Shown: positions 1 through 9,601 of the stretch, piece by piece | Layout of the letters: the number at the start of each line of letters is the position of its first letter | Position numbering within the stretch: position 1 is the first letter of the stretch | Source: Endozoicomonas arenosclerae | GTDB taxonomy: Bacteria > Pseudomonadota > Gammaproteobacteria > Pseudomonadales > Endozoicomonadaceae | NCBI RefSeq assembly: GCF_001562015.1 | Contig: NZ_LASA01000159.1 | Span: 1 to 53,168, forward strand | Reading direction: 5' to 3' | DNA: 53,168 nucleotides | The notes under the pieces: model-generated | What the model saw: only the letters and a program-made list of their open reading frames with translations | The model's database searches: none | What the model was told of the DNA's origin: nothing | Program-made: the position numbers and the translations under genes

Positions 1-154
1 GGGAGCGGTAACGGAAATGACTGAGAGTTAACTCTATCCATCGGTAACACTCATCTTTAGACTCCCAGCCAGGTTCTATGTCTGGGACATGTTCAAGGAA
101 GTCGCTGACCTGATCCAGGGTCTTGATGAGTTTGGTGTTCATGATAATCTTCAT
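1..154 (-). CDS. Transposase, N-terminal fragment (cut by window edge)
   Basis: An open frame reads leftwards off the window from ATG at 154 (alternative in-frame ATG at 142), giving about 51 codons with no stop. The translation has DFLE near residue 20 and then YRWIELTLSHFRYRS. I recall this arrangement (DFLE, YxWI, L-x-R-F-x-Y) from the N-terminus of a family of integrase-core (DDE) transposases common in gammaproteobacteria, where the catalytic core lies further downstream and would be outside this window. The identification rests on a short N-terminal pattern only. Imperfect direct repeats lie just upstream (187-245) and may belong to the same element. Confidence 0.45.
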   Translation of the reverse strand, partial: MKIIMNTKLIKTLDQVSDFLEHVPDIEPGWESKDECYRWIELTLSHFRYRS

Positions 155-186
155 CCTCTCATCATGAACGACATCCTGGACCTTTA

Positions 187-245
187 CAGGCTCAGTTCGT
201 ATTGGAAACCGGGCTTTTGTTCAGGCTCATTTTATATTGGAAGAG
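187..245. repeat. Pair of imperfect 24 bp direct repeats upstream of the transposase fragment
   Basis: The copies at 187-210 and 222-245 both begin CAGGCTCA and both contain TATTGGAA, and they are spaced 35 bp apart. They sit directly upstream of the transposase start and could be terminal or transposase-binding repeats of that element. The exact end of the element was not determined. Confidence 0.35.
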
Positions 246-311
246 ACTAAGCCTGTACATCTGTTACTAACTTCTACTATTCTCTGGCTGTTTTTATGTT
301 TGTGAGCCGCT

Positions 312-824
312 ATGTTTCAACCATCTTCTTCCGATATTTCTACCATCGAGTTGCGTGTTGGTGAGCTTTATTGTCAGGCAGAAAGACATTTCCTTAAACG
401 GTTTCCACGCCCAACCATCACGATGAATCTCAGGGGTGAAACCGCCGGCCAGGCCTGGACCGAAAAAAACCTGTTACGGCTGAACAAACAACTCTTTCTG
501 GAGAACAGGGAGCACTTTCTGGAGCACACCATCGGCCATGAAGTAGCCCATCTGGTCGCCCATCAACTGTTTGGCAGAAACATACGTCCCCACGGTAAAG
601 AATGGCAATTCATCATGGAGCAGGTGTTTCATTTGCCTGCCAATAGAACCCACAGCTACAACACTCAAAACGCCAGTAAACGACCATTTCTGTACAGTTG
701 CAGCTGTGAAGGAAAGACTATTCCACTGAGTACTATTCGACACAATCGGGCCGTAAAAGGTACTGTTTACCTTTGTGCACAGTGCCGGGAGCCCTTGACT
801 TTTGTGGAACAGATCAGCGCTTAA
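312..824 (+). CDS. sprT: SprT-like zinc metalloprotein
   Basis: 170 residues, close to the usual SprT length of about 165. The zinc-binding helix reads GHEVAHLVAHQLFG (HExxH plus a following His), near residues 76-89. A C-terminal zinc ribbon is visible as CSCEGK and CAQC (near residues 130-158). SprT proteins are the bacterial relatives of the SprT domain of eukaryotic SPRTN/Spartan; the bacterial role is poorly defined. The ribosome-binding site is weak (GTGAGCC upstream). The gene stands alone between the transposase fragment and the pseudokinase. Confidence 0.85.
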   Translation: MFQPSSSDISTIELRVGELYCQAERHFLKRFPRPTITMNLRGETAGQAWTEKNLLRLNKQLFLENREHFLEHTIGHEVAHLVAHQLFGRNIRPHGKEWQFIMEQVFHLPANRTHSYNTQNASKRPFLYSCSCEGKTIPLSTIRHNRAVKGTVYLCAQCREPLTFVEQISA

Positions 825-1057
825 GACCTGGTTTTCTAAAAACGACCGAGCCTTAATGTATTCACCACCCGAAAAACGGATAAAAAACTCATCCTACTCG
901 TCATTCGATACCTGAATCAGACCGCCAGACTGAGATAAAACAACAAACACCGACTATCTTTTGGAACGTTTCTGCTCAAGTTTATGTTTCCCTGCAGTTG
1001 ATGCGACAGGATCTCTTTTCAAGTATTCACCGCATCAGAGGAATACAGGTACTTCTT

Positions 1058-2191
1058 ATGCAACCAAGAAAAGTCTTCTGCTCAGTAATGTTAATACTAT
1101 GTTCGATTTATTTCTCTACCGCTCAGTCCGATATCGTCAAGCAGTGTAGCTCTGAGTTTGCCAGCGTTGGCCAATGTGTCAGTACTGGCTGCAGCCATTG
1201 TCTGAAGGACCTCTGGACAACAGAACAGACAGCAGAACATATGGCTGAAGGTTTTTGCGCGGCATCCCTTATCTTTTCACCTCTCATTGCTTTATGTGCT
1301 GCCGCAACGGCCTCCATTTCCTACTGCAAACAAGCCATTGATGCCGTTAAAAAAGACTGTCCCGGTGACGAGAGTCAAGACAACCACATTTCAACCACTG
1401 GATACCACTTCGATGAAGTGGAGGTCTTCAATCAGCTATCCATCCAGCCCCATCAATTCATTATGGTGACTAGTGGAAGTTTTTTGAGCCAGTCGACCAC
1501 AAGCAATGACGCAATAGAAAAAGTTAACTCTAGATTGACCACTTCAAGCTTGACAGAACTTATCAAACAACAAAACAGGCTGGCAGCAGAACATCAGGAG
1601 AGCCTCAATCCGTGGCACTCAGAAAAATATGTTAGAGGAAAGGCTACCCAAGGATTAAACAGAGAACTTTTACATCAGGTTGCCGAAAGCATTGCCAGTG
1701 CAGTCAACTATTTACATACAGTTGGTAATCCGCCTATTTTGCACATGAACATTTCACCCGAAAATATTTTAATCACCGAAGAGGGCACCGTTAAGCTGAC
1801 AGGCTTCGAAAAAGCACTGTTCCTTTATTCTGACGGACTCAGGGATCAGCAGTATCTGCCCTTCGACTTCTGTAAAGCACCAGAACTGCATCAACAAGGT
1901 GGACTGCCTTCTCGGAAGGCAGATATTTGGTCCTATGGCAGTATGCTTTATGAGGCAGCTACTGGAGAAAAACTCTGCCTGTTTAAAACCCAAGGCGTTA
2001 CTGTCGAACTGGAAAGTCAATTCAGTATTATTCAATTCATGACCACAATGGCTCTGGCCAATCCAAAGCTTTTGAATCCTGAGAACACTGAGTTGAGGGA
2101 TCTATTGAAAAAAGTGCTGGCGGTGAGGCCTGAAAACCGGCCCTTTGCCTCAGAAGTGCTGCAGCACCCTTATATCAAACATACACCCTAG
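1058..2191 (+). CDS. Secreted pseudokinase (degenerate protein kinase C-lobe)
   Basis: The start at 1058 is preferred over the in-frame ATG at 998. It has AGG 8 nt upstream and puts a signal peptide at the N-terminus (MQPRKVFC, then a hydrophobic run, then TAQS). A cysteine-rich region follows (about residues 25-90, roughly eight Cys). The second half is a protein kinase C-lobe: the HRD-equivalent reads HMNISPENIL (H229), the DFG-equivalent reads TGF in VKLTGFEKA, then KAPELHQ (APE), DIWSYGSMLYE (DxWSxG) and RPENRPFASEVLQHPYI (helix I Arg). Both catalytic Asp positions are lost (N231, and T of TGF), and no Gly-rich loop or VAIK-like Lys is evident. What is seen is therefore a catalytically unlikely fold with an export signal. 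Scaffold or decoy function is inference. Confidence 0.7.
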   Translation: MQPRKVFCSVMLILCSIYFSTAQSDIVKQCSSEFASVGQCVSTGCSHCLKDLWTTEQTAEHMAEGFCAASLIFSPLIALCAAATASISYCKQAIDAVKKDCPGDESQDNHISTTGYHFDEVEVFNQLSIQPHQFIMVTSGSFLSQSTTSNDAIEKVNSRLTTSSLTELIKQQNRLAAEHQESLNPWHSEKYVRGKATQGLNRELLHQVAESIASAVNYLHTVGNPPILHMNISPENILITEEGTVKLTGFEKALFLYSDGLRDQQYLPFDFCKAPELHQQGGLPSRKADIWSYGSMLYEAATGEKLCLFKTQGVTVELESQFSIIQFMTTMALANPKLLNPENTELRDLLKKVLAVRPENRPFASEVLQHPYIKHTP

Positions 2192-2517
2192 CCCGGAAAA
2201 TTCATAAAGCCGCTTTCAACAGGTTCAAGACCACAGAAATACTGAAATGTTCGCTTTTTGATGTGTACGAAAATATTCGAACATCGCTCGTCGGCTTCTC
2301 GCTAGCTCTTTTTCCGCCGTGACAGCATTTTTACGACAGATCCATGCAATAAGCATGAATAGGTCGTAAAAATGTGCCAGCCTAAAAAATAGCAGAGTGA
2401 GAAGCTCGACACTTTATGAAATTTCCTGCCTAGCAATCTCAATACTTTTGGTCCTGAGAATGCTTGAAATCAATCAGAATATTGTAAGTGCTCAGAAAAA
2501 TGAGCAGTTACAAACAA
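2192..2517. repeat. Intergenic region with long imperfect palindrome (2288-2412)
   Basis: This 326-base gap separates two convergent genes. A perfect 12 bp inverted repeat, CATTTTTACGAC at 2326-2337 and its complement at 2363-2374, encloses a further CATGC/GCATG pair. Outside it the similarity continues: GCTTCTC at 2294-2300 matches GAGAAGC at 2399-2405, and GTCG matches CGAC at the ends, giving about 120 bp with dyad symmetry centred near 2350. A related sequence, AAATTCATAAAG/CTTTATGAAATTT (about 2198-2209 and 2412-2424), flanks it. The element could be a small mobile palindromic repeat, and the core hairpin could terminate both genes. Confidence 0.6.
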
Positions 2518-3453
2518 TTAACGTCTGAAAACCAGCGCCTTTAAAGACGACTCAGGATTAATATCCTCAAATTCCGGAGGATTAGACAGGCGCTCAATAA
2601 ACTTAAAGTCCGGTGCTTCTTCTTTCATTTCATCAATCAGAAAATCGGACGTCAGGTGAGGATCATTGACACACGCCAGAACCTGTCCCTCTTCTGTCAA
2701 CAGTTCAGGCAAACGTCGAAGGATTTTCCGATAATCTCGGGTCAGCGCAAAGCTGCCTTTCTGAAAGGTAGGTGGGTCAATAATAATCAGATCATAAGGG
2801 CCCAGCTTACGAACCTTTCCCCAGGACTTGAAAAGGTCATGCCCAAGGAATTTAACCTGATTCAGATCATGTTTATTGAGTCGATGGTTTTCCCTGCCTC
2901 GTTCAAGGGCTGCCCTGGCCATGTCCAGGTTAACCACTCCGTCTGCGCCACCCGCCATGGCAGCCACTGAGAAACCACAGGTATAGGCAAACAGGTTCAG
3001 TACTTTCTTCCCTTCGGCATTATCCCTAACCCATTGCCGTCCATATCGCATATCCAGAAACAAGCCATTGTTCTGCTTCCTGCCCAGATCCAGTTGATAA
3101 CTGAGCCCATTTTCTTTTACCTGCGGAAAGTCGTTCAGAGTTCCCCAAAGACATTCCAGTGGACTGCCTTCCCGATCCCTGTGATGTAACAACATGGATA
3201 CAGCCCCACAAGCCTGCCACTGCTCAGTCTTTGCAAACCTGGAAAGCATTAGCTTTAGCTCAGAAAGTTCTTCCTGTTCGGGTTCCCTAAAAAGAGAAAC
3301 CAGTAATTGATCATGAAGCCAGTCCACCGTCAGCTGCTCCAACCCAGGCCAGCATCGTCCCCGGCCATGAAACAGACGACGGACTTCCTGTGGAGGAGAC
3401 GATAAAGCAGAGAGCAGGTGTTGTTCGAGTACTGGCAGGGACTCAGAATTCAT
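2518..3453 (-). CDS. Class I SAM-dependent methyltransferase (RlmI-like, no PUA domain)
   Basis: 311 residues. The SAM-binding core is visible: KKVLNLFAYTCGFSVAAMAGGA (motif I, shown here in part as LNLFAYTCGF), the acidic end of strand 2 in VVNLDMA, and the catalytic-loop motif IIIDPPTFQKG. GLFLDMRYGR precedes motif I, as GLFLDQR does in the RlmI/RlmL C-terminal family that methylates 23S rRNA. The N-terminal PUA domain of E. coli RlmI is not seen; about 100 unassigned residues take its place. The substrate is probably RNA, but the exact base cannot be stated. Confidence 0.8.
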   Translation of the reverse strand: MNSESLPVLEQHLLSALSSPPQEVRRLFHGRGRCWPGLEQLTVDWLHDQLLVSLFREPEQEELSELKLMLSRFAKTEQWQACGAVSMLLHHRDREGSPLECLWGTLNDFPQVKENGLSYQLDLGRKQNNGLFLDMRYGRQWVRDNAEGKKVLNLFAYTCGFSVAAMAGGADGVVNLDMARAALERGRENHRLNKHDLNQVKFLGHDLFKSWGKVRKLGPYDLIIIDPPTFQKGSFALTRDYRKILRRLPELLTEEGQVLACVNDPHLTSDFLIDEMKEEAPDFKFIERLSNPPEFEDINPESSLKALVFRR

Positions 3454-3542
3454 ATCAAACCGAAGAATAAATCAAAGGGAAGGCATTCTAGAATGAGCGC
3501 CAAGCCGGTATCAATGGAAATGAACCGGCTTGACTGATGAAG

Positions 3543-6500
3543 TTATGCCAACAGCCTACCAACCTCTTTATAACGAGGCTCATCCATGTACTCTCTCCGT
3601 CTTTTATGGCCAATCAGGTTCGAAGGTTCATAGTATTTACGGTCCTTATCCATATCATAACGGTAAGAAACATATGGATGCGGATCGCCAAAATAAACGT
3701 CTGTGTGCGGAAGTTGTCCCGGACGAATGTTGTTTCTTCTCAAAACTTCCTCTATTTCCCTGAGAGCATTGGCAATGTTCCCATTCTGAAAGCGGGGCAA
3801 CTTATTTCCATCAGGGTGATCCAGGGAGTAAAGCGTAAACTGCCCACCCATATTGAGTCGCTCATGCGCCTTACCAACACTTCGGGACCAGGGATATGTC
3901 GATTTCCAGACAGGAAAAGGACAATTATTGCGGTGCAATATCTCTGCCACCAGTGGCCAGGCCTTCTCATAATCATGGGGATGAACACTGATTCTGAACT
4001 TGTTTGCCGTTTCGGTACCTGACCCTGAACTAGGCACATAGTCTCTGTCAGCCTGAGGGTCAGAGTAGGCCATAAAGCCCATAGCATCCTTGCCCCTGTA
4101 TGAATGCTTCCTTGTATCAAGCCAGTCAAACTGTTGATATCGAAACTTATCATACTGACTGTTTTGCCGGGCATAATCCGGTTCAAAATGTCCCAGAAGA
4201 TTCTCGCAGCAGTCGATCAGTATCTTATTCAAGGTCTGATCATTAACCCTGTCAGGACCAAATGCCTTGAATTGCAGGTAGAGTTCCTCCCGCACATGAT
4301 TTCGATAATCATTCAATAGCTCGGGGGGAATATCTTCAGGTATGTTTTTTCCAGGTACTTTAGAATTGATGTAGCCCTTAAAATTGCCGCTTTCAGGCAT
4401 CAAGTGCTGCAACTTGGGCTCCCACTCCCTCATAGCCTGACGAGTTTCTCTGCCTCTTACCATCAAATGAACAGCGTCATTCACCCAATCCTGATAGGCG
4501 GCGCCTTCCGGCATTTTGTCTCGATAGTAAAACTTTATTCCTGAATCACGGGCAATATGGAAATCTTCATCAGGAAAATAACCGGGCCTTTCTTTTTCCA
4601 GCGTCAGGTATTCAATGATCGAATCTGTTGGCGGAAACCAACCGTCCAGACCATAGTACTCACCTGTTTTTGGATCTCTCAGCAGGGTCATCAAACGATC
4701 TTCAGTCAGTTCCGGATGGTGTTTCCTGACTTCCACCAGCATAGGATCAAATGTTTCTCTTTGAAGATCAGACAATGGCAGAACCGGAGCAGGCTTTTCT
4801 GGCTCAATCGCTTTTGGCTTAGCAGGCTTACTTCTTCCGTACTCGACTTGCATAGACAAGGGAGCTCTTCTGTCACCAATCCCTTCCCCAGGTTTGCGAT
4901 TTAAATGAACACCTGCCAGAAAATCCTGACTCTCGTTGGGCAACAGATTATGCCTTATATCAGGCGGCAGCCGATTAAAGTCCCGTTGCAGTACAATCAC
5001 ATCATCATGAGCCCAACGGTTTCGGAAATACCGAACACCCGATAACCCATCCCTATGTTCTCTGTATAAAGTGCGGTCGATATCATCTTCGACCCTGACA
5101 GAATCATTTCTATAGTGAAGAAATTGACTGCCTTCGATCTGTCGATCGAATTTGTGTCGCTCCGGTGCAGGTCTGGGACCGGGCCTGATACCCGCTTTCG
5201 TCAGACATTCTTCCAACTCAGCCAGTTTCGCCTGCCAGTGTGCCGTATCGCGATTGCCATACTCATCATCTTCATAAAGGTAAAGCGTAAATTCCTTACC
5301 CATCTGATCAGGGCTTTCCCGATTCTCCTGATCCAGAACCTTGGCGGCGTACATTCGGTTCTCCGGATTCATGATCCAGTCTTTGACAATAGGAAAGGCT
5401 TTGTTCAAATCCTCCCGATTGATCGAAAGGTGCATTTTCCATTTCTGGGTACCTTTCTCCATGATCAGGTCATGCTTGAAGGCCGGGCCATAACCACTGC
5501 GGGTATAAATCCGGTAGTTACCGTCTCGCAGATATTCAAAGTCTTTCTCAGCAAATCTGGGTTCATTACAGAGGTGATTGTAGGTCAGCTTGTCATCTTC
5601 CAACGGGATAAACTTGTCACCATTAGGAGCTACATGAACCTCATACCTCTGACGTTCAGGTAGCTGTTCTCCCCTCAAACTCATTTGCAGACTGACATTA
5701 TGAAGACTTGGCAAGCTATGCAAGGAGAGAGGGGGCTCCTCTTCCTCCAACACCTTCTCAACTATGGGCTGTTCCAGAGCCCGGAACTGTTCAGCTCTCT
5801 TCTCAGCCAGCTTGCTATGCAACCTGTCCATGACGGTTGAGAAAGGACGAATCGTTTCTCTCAGTGGGTGCCCTGCCCCAGCAGTACTCATAAGTTGATT
5901 AAGTCTTCTGTTGAGCTCATGCGCTTTTGCAGTAAGAGCTTCGGTGTCTGGCCCTTCCCCGTTTTGCGTCAAAGTCACCAGAGCCTCAGTGATATTCTGA
6001 AATTCTTCATTGAGCTGTGGGCCGTGATGTTTGGGGTCCACAATATGGTGCCAGGCTAATTGACAGGCACGCTCAAGGTTTTCTGGTGTTTTTATGGGAT
6101 TTTCTCTTGGAGAGGGAGGCGTCGGGGCAGAAGGAATACCCATTTCTTCCCGAATAAGTTCCAGATAGTCATCACAATGCTTCTTGATCAGAGTGAAGGC
6201 ATTCCCCACCTCTCCTTCTAACTGATTGAAAGCTTTCAACTCCAGCCTGTTCTCCTCCAACCAGAACTGAATTGAAGCAGAGAATTGTATAAACTGGTTA
6301 AACAGTCTGGCGTCTGAAGAATGCAGAGCGAACAGCTTATAACTTTCACTGAGCAGTTGTGGCAGATCATCAATTTCCCTCTTGATTCTTTCAGGGTTAC
6401 CTTCACGGACTGTCTGCACCATTTCATCAAGATACTCATGCATTCTCACCAGTTGACCACCGGGTGAATAGACCATCTCATCCAGCTTTTCTTTCAGACT

Positions 6501-6842
6501 GTGCACGGTCAACGAACTCAAATCCTTGTCAGTAACGGCTGCTATTCCACGGGTCGCGATACCAGCCTGTTCACATAACCCTTTGGTAGCCCGATACATC
6601 TGTGTCAGCTGCTTCTTCAAAGGCGCAAGATTCCTTGCCTCACCCTCACCGACCAGCCCAACATACCGGCCTGCTGAGGAGAGTGCGCTCCATAACATGC
6701 CAGACGGGGTTTCTGGCACTTTCAAATGACCATCATCTCCTACATCAGGCAACCCTGCCTCGAGCTTCTTTCCTTTAATGTCCTCGCAGTCTTTCTGCCA
6801 GGCTCTGATCGTTCCATACAGTTTGGGTAGTGCCGGGAGCAT
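3543..6842 (-). CDS. Candidate effector with two tandem OspF/SpvC-like phosphothreonine lyase domains
   Basis: 1099 residues, start ATG at 6842 with AAGGA 8 nt upstream. Residues 1-240 form a helical module shared with the deubiquitinase at 36933-39848. Residues about 435-590 and 900-1090 each resemble the phosphothreonine lyase family (Shigella OspF, Salmonella SpvC), which removes phosphate from phospho-Thr of MAP kinases by beta-elimination. Domain A has WKMHLSI with H471 and a Lys at 501. The 30-residue spacing is the same as I recall for H104/K134 of OspF and H106/K136 of SpvC. It then has EFTLY, GIRPG and HYRND. Domain B has NKFRISV, VWK (K980), GGQFTLY, NIRPG, DVY and YVSYR, but Arg950 stands at the catalytic His position, so it is probably inactive or altered. 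The linker (671-690) has basic residues followed by VLPL, weakly like a MAPK docking motif. Delivery into host cells is inferred. Confidence 0.75.
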   Translation of the reverse strand: MLPALPKLYGTIRAWQKDCEDIKGKKLEAGLPDVGDDGHLKVPETPSGMLWSALSSAGRYVGLVGEGEARNLAPLKKQLTQMYRATKGLCEQAGIATRGIAAVTDKDLSSLTVHSLKEKLDEMVYSPGGQLVRMHEYLDEMVQTVREGNPERIKREIDDLPQLLSESYKLFALHSSDARLFNQFIQFSASIQFWLEENRLELKAFNQLEGEVGNAFTLIKKHCDDYLELIREEMGIPSAPTPPSPRENPIKTPENLERACQLAWHHIVDPKHHGPQLNEEFQNITEALVTLTQNGEGPDTEALTAKAHELNRRLNQLMSTAGAGHPLRETIRPFSTVMDRLHSKLAEKRAEQFRALEQPIVEKVLEEEEPPLSLHSLPSLHNVSLQMSLRGEQLPERQRYEVHVAPNGDKFIPLEDDKLTYNHLCNEPRFAEKDFEYLRDGNYRIYTRSGYGPAFKHDLIMEKGTQKWKMHLSINREDLNKAFPIVKDWIMNPENRMYAAKVLDQENRESPDQMGKEFTLYLYEDDEYGNRDTAHWQAKLAELEECLTKAGIRPGPRPAPERHKFDRQIEGSQFLHYRNDSVRVEDDIDRTLYREHRDGLSGVRYFRNRWAHDDVIVLQRDFNRLPPDIRHNLLPNESQDFLAGVHLNRKPGEGIGDRRAPLSMQVEYGRSKPAKPKAIEPEKPAPVLPLSDLQRETFDPMLVEVRKHHPELTEDRLMTLLRDPKTGEYYGLDGWFPPTDSIIEYLTLEKERPGYFPDEDFHIARDSGIKFYYRDKMPEGAAYQDWVNDAVHLMVRGRETRQAMREWEPKLQHLMPESGNFKGYINSKVPGKNIPEDIPPELLNDYRNHVREELYLQFKAFGPDRVNDQTLNKILIDCCENLLGHFEPDYARQNSQYDKFRYQQFDWLDTRKHSYRGKDAMGFMAYSDPQADRDYVPSSGSGTETANKFRISVHPHDYEKAWPLVAEILHRNNCPFPVWKSTYPWSRSVGKAHERLNMGGQFTLYSLDHPDGNKLPRFQNGNIANALREIEEVLRRNNIRPGQLPHTDVYFGDPHPYVSYRYDMDKDRKYYEPSNLIGHKRRREYMDEPRYKEVGRLLA

Positions 6843-7174
6843 CTCTGCATTCCTTTTCAGAGAGTTGAACTGGGAGGGTCATCGGCCATGGTCCTGACAT
6901 TTAAAGAACTTAAAGCCTGAAGCCGTTTGCATTAACAGTCTGAGCTGAAACCTTCACCAAGAATGAAAAAGCCTTTAGATCACTCATTTACTGACTTATT
7001 CCATTTTGACTGGGAATGCCGTGATTATTTCAATTTTTATCGACTACTACGAGAAAGCAGTCGAAATGAATGAATTCTTTGCATTCACTTTTTTAGTGCC
7101 TCTTCCCGGCCTTAACATTCTTTAATCCACTTCTCCTCAGGAGCTGATGACACAGTCATCTGCAAGATTGCCCC
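6843..7174. other. Intergenic region between two divergent genes
   Basis: 332 bases separate the divergently transcribed lyase-domain gene and mgsA, so promoters for both must lie here. I see a short dyad (ATCGACT and AGTCGA near 7037-7060) and AT-rich stretches, but no convincing RNA gene, repeat or named operator. Confidence 0.5.
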
Positions 7175-7636
7175 ATGGAAAACAAAACCCAGCGAGTCTC
7201 CGAGATCAAGAGCATTGCCCTGGTCGCCCATGACAAAAAGAAAGAAGAGCTGGTCGACTGGGCCTACCGGTTCAGGGAAGGATTGATGGGTCATCAGCTT
7301 TATGCGACAGGGACTACTGGCGCTATTCTGGAAAAGCGTATTCAACTTCCCGTCTGCAAACTGGTCAGTGGCCCACTGGGAGGCGATCAACAGATCGGAG
7401 CCATGATCACGGAAAACAAACTCGACCTTCTGGTGTTTTTTCTGGATCCCATGCAATCCCAACCCCATGACCCTGACATCAAGGCACTCTTGAGAATTGC
7501 TGCTGTCTGGAACATCCCCTTCGCCTGTAACCAGAGCACAGCAGAATTTGTGATTTCATCCCCATTAATGAGCCGAGATCATGACCGGGTGGTACCGGAC
7601 TATGAACAATATCTGTTAACCCGGCCTATTGAGTGA
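7175..7636 (+). CDS. mgsA: Methylglyoxal synthase
   Basis: 153 residues, the usual length. MgsA converts dihydroxyacetone phosphate to methylglyoxal plus phosphate, a cytosolic bypass of lower glycolysis under phosphate limitation or sugar-phosphate stress. Visible motifs are [10 protein letters not shown] near the N-terminus, YATGTTG (phosphate-binding TGTTG), [12 protein letters not shown], and [22 protein letters not shown] with the catalytic Asp. The 3' end overlaps the 3' end of recQ on the other strand by 11 bp. Confidence 0.95.
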   Translation: MENKTQRVSEIKSIALVAHDKKKEELVDWAYRFREGLMGHQLYATGTTGAILEKRIQLPVCKLVSGPLGGDQQIGAMITENKLDLLVFFLDPMQSQPHDPDIKALLRIAAVWNIPFACNQSTAEFVISSPLMSRDHDRVVPDYEQYLLTRPIE

Positions 7637-9461
7637 AAGCCGAAACAACAAACCCGGAAACCAAATCAACAAAAGTCTGCCCATACTTCTCAAGCTTGTA
7701 CTCCCCCACCCCGGAAATATGAGAAAGTGCTTCCAGGCTGGTCGGTTTGACTTTCAGCATTTCGTACAAGGTTTTGTCATTGAGAATCACGTAGGCTGGC
7801 ACGCCCTGCTCTTCCGCCAGTTCTTTTCGGCGGGCTCTCATGGCTTCCCAAAGTGGACGATCCTGGTCGTCGATGATGACTCTTCCCTGATCCACACTTT
7901 TGGTTTTGCGAGCCGCTTTTTCCGTTGCGTATTCGTAGCGGTCCTGACGGAGCAGCAATCGCTCATTGCCTTTTAGAAGTGGACGGCACTTTTCATTGAG
8001 TTTGAGTGCACCGTGCCCCTCTACATCAACATTGATAAAGCCTCGGGCGACAAGTTGACGGAATACGGAGCGCCATTCACTTTGTTTGAAATCACTGCCA
8101 ATACCGAAGGTGCTCAATTGTCGATGACCGAATTGGCTGACTTTGGCTGTTTCCTTTCCCAACAAAACATCAACCAGATGAGAGACACCAAACATTTGTC
8201 CAGTTCGGTAGACACAGGAAAGCGCTTTTCGGGCTGCTTCAGTGCCATCCCAGGTGGTCACAGGTTCAAGACAAAGATCGCAGTTGCCGCATTTTTCTTT
8301 CAGAGGCTCATCAAAATATTCCAGCAATACCTGACGGCGACAACCCGTTACCTCACAGAGAGATAACATGGCTTCCAGCTTCTGCTGTTCAATTCTCTGG
8401 ATTTCAGGAGCAGCCATAGAATTGGACTGTATTTGTCTTAGCAGCATGACATCCTGCAGGCCGTAAACCATCCATGCCGTTGCTGGGAGTCCATCACGCC
8501 CTGCCCGACCGGTTTCCTGATAATACGCCTCAATACTGCGAGGTAAGTCCAGATGAGCCACAAAACGAACATCAGGCTTATCGATTCCCATCCCGAATGC
8601 CAGAGTTGCAACAATAATCATGCCTTCTTCTTTCAGAAAGCGATGCTGATTGTTTTTGCGATCATGGGCTGTCATTCCGCCATGATAGGGCAATGCTTTT
8701 CGGCCTTGGGCATTGAGCCAGGCAGCGGTATCTTCAACACGTTTTCTGGAGAGGCAATAAACAATGCCCGAATCTTCAGGATGCTCTTTCTCAAGAAACC
8801 TCAGTAACTGTTGCTTGCCCTGCTTCTTCTGACTGATCCGATAAAAAATATTAGCCCGGTTGAAACTGTCCACGAACACTTTGGCCTGTTCCAGACCCAA
8901 ACGCTCGATAATTTCCTGACGGGTTCTTTTATCCGCCGTGGCTGTCAGAGCAATTCTGGGAACGGAAGGGAAACGTGTTTTCAGAACAGATAGCTGAAGG
9001 TACTCAGGTCTAAAATCATGACCCCATTGGGACACACAGTGTGCTTCATCAATGGCAAACAGAGAGATACGAATCTGTTCCAGCTTCCTCTGCATCACTT
9101 CTGTCATCAGGCGCTCTGGTGCTACATACAGAAGATCGATATGACCCGTAAAAAGCTCCTGCTCGATTCGGTACTGTTCTTCCATTGAAATACCAGAGTG
9201 CAGACTTTCTGCACGAATCCCGATCTGTTTAAGATTACTGATCTGGTCTTCCATCAAAGCAATGAGAGGTGACACCACAATGGCTGTGCCCGGCATAACC
9301 AGTGCAGGCACCTGATAGCAAAGAGATTTACCGCCACCCGTTGGCATAAGCACCAATGCATCACGCCCTTCTGTGACCTCTCTGATCACCTCTCCCTGAA
9401 AGCCACGGAAAGTTTCGAATCCGAAAGTATTTTGCAAAACATCCAGAGCAGGATCAGTCAT
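7626..9461 (-). CDS. recQ: ATP-dependent DNA helicase RecQ
   Basis: About 611 residues from ATG at 9461. An in-frame ATG at 9518 would add 19 residues without family resemblance. RecQ unwinds DNA 3' to 5' in recombination and replication-fork repair. The sequence shows the superfamily 2 helicase motifs [12 protein letters not shown] (Walker A), [17 protein letters not shown] (DEAH), ALTATAD and the [12 protein letters not shown] motif VI. The RecQ-Ct zinc-binding cysteines follow (CEVTGCRR and CGNCDLC), then a winged-helix region, then a C-terminal HRDC domain ([18 protein letters not shown] onward). All parts are intact. It converges tail to tail with mgsA. Confidence 0.95.
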   Translation of the reverse strand: MTDPALDVLQNTFGFETFRGFQGEVIREVTEGRDALVLMPTGGGKSLCYQVPALVMPGTAIVVSPLIALMEDQISNLKQIGIRAESLHSGISMEEQYRIEQELFTGHIDLLYVAPERLMTEVMQRKLEQIRISLFAIDEAHCVSQWGHDFRPEYLQLSVLKTRFPSVPRIALTATADKRTRQEIIERLGLEQAKVFVDSFNRANIFYRISQKKQGKQQLLRFLEKEHPEDSGIVYCLSRKRVEDTAAWLNAQGRKALPYHGGMTAHDRKNNQHRFLKEEGMIIVATLAFGMGIDKPDVRFVAHLDLPRSIEAYYQETGRAGRDGLPATAWMVYGLQDVMLLRQIQSNSMAAPEIQRIEQQKLEAMLSLCEVTGCRRQVLLEYFDEPLKEKCGNCDLCLEPVTTWDGTEAARKALSCVYRTGQMFGVSHLVDVLLGKETAKVSQFGHRQLSTFGIGSDFKQSEWRSVFRQLVARGFINVDVEGHGALKLNEKCRPLLKGNERLLLRQDRYEYATEKAARKTKSVDQGRVIIDDQDRPLWEAMRARRKELAEEQGVPAYVILNDKTLYEMLKVKPTSLEALSHISGVGEYKLEKYGQTFVDLVSGFVVSAFTQ

Positions 9462-9601
9462 TACAGTCCAGTGCACATTTAAACGACGGTTATTAAATAA
9501 TGATGAAGGCAAGCTCATCAGTATACCATTACAACAGACAGGAATCTTTCAGCAAACTGCTGTAAACTTCTGACCCTCAACTCAAACCGGATTTTCTTTC
9601 A

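Noticed and set aside
3543-6842. Contractile or structural role for the 1099-residue protein based on its length and charge
   Set aside because: The paired FTLY/IRPG/YR motifs and the His-Lys spacing point specifically to the phosphothreonine lyase family.
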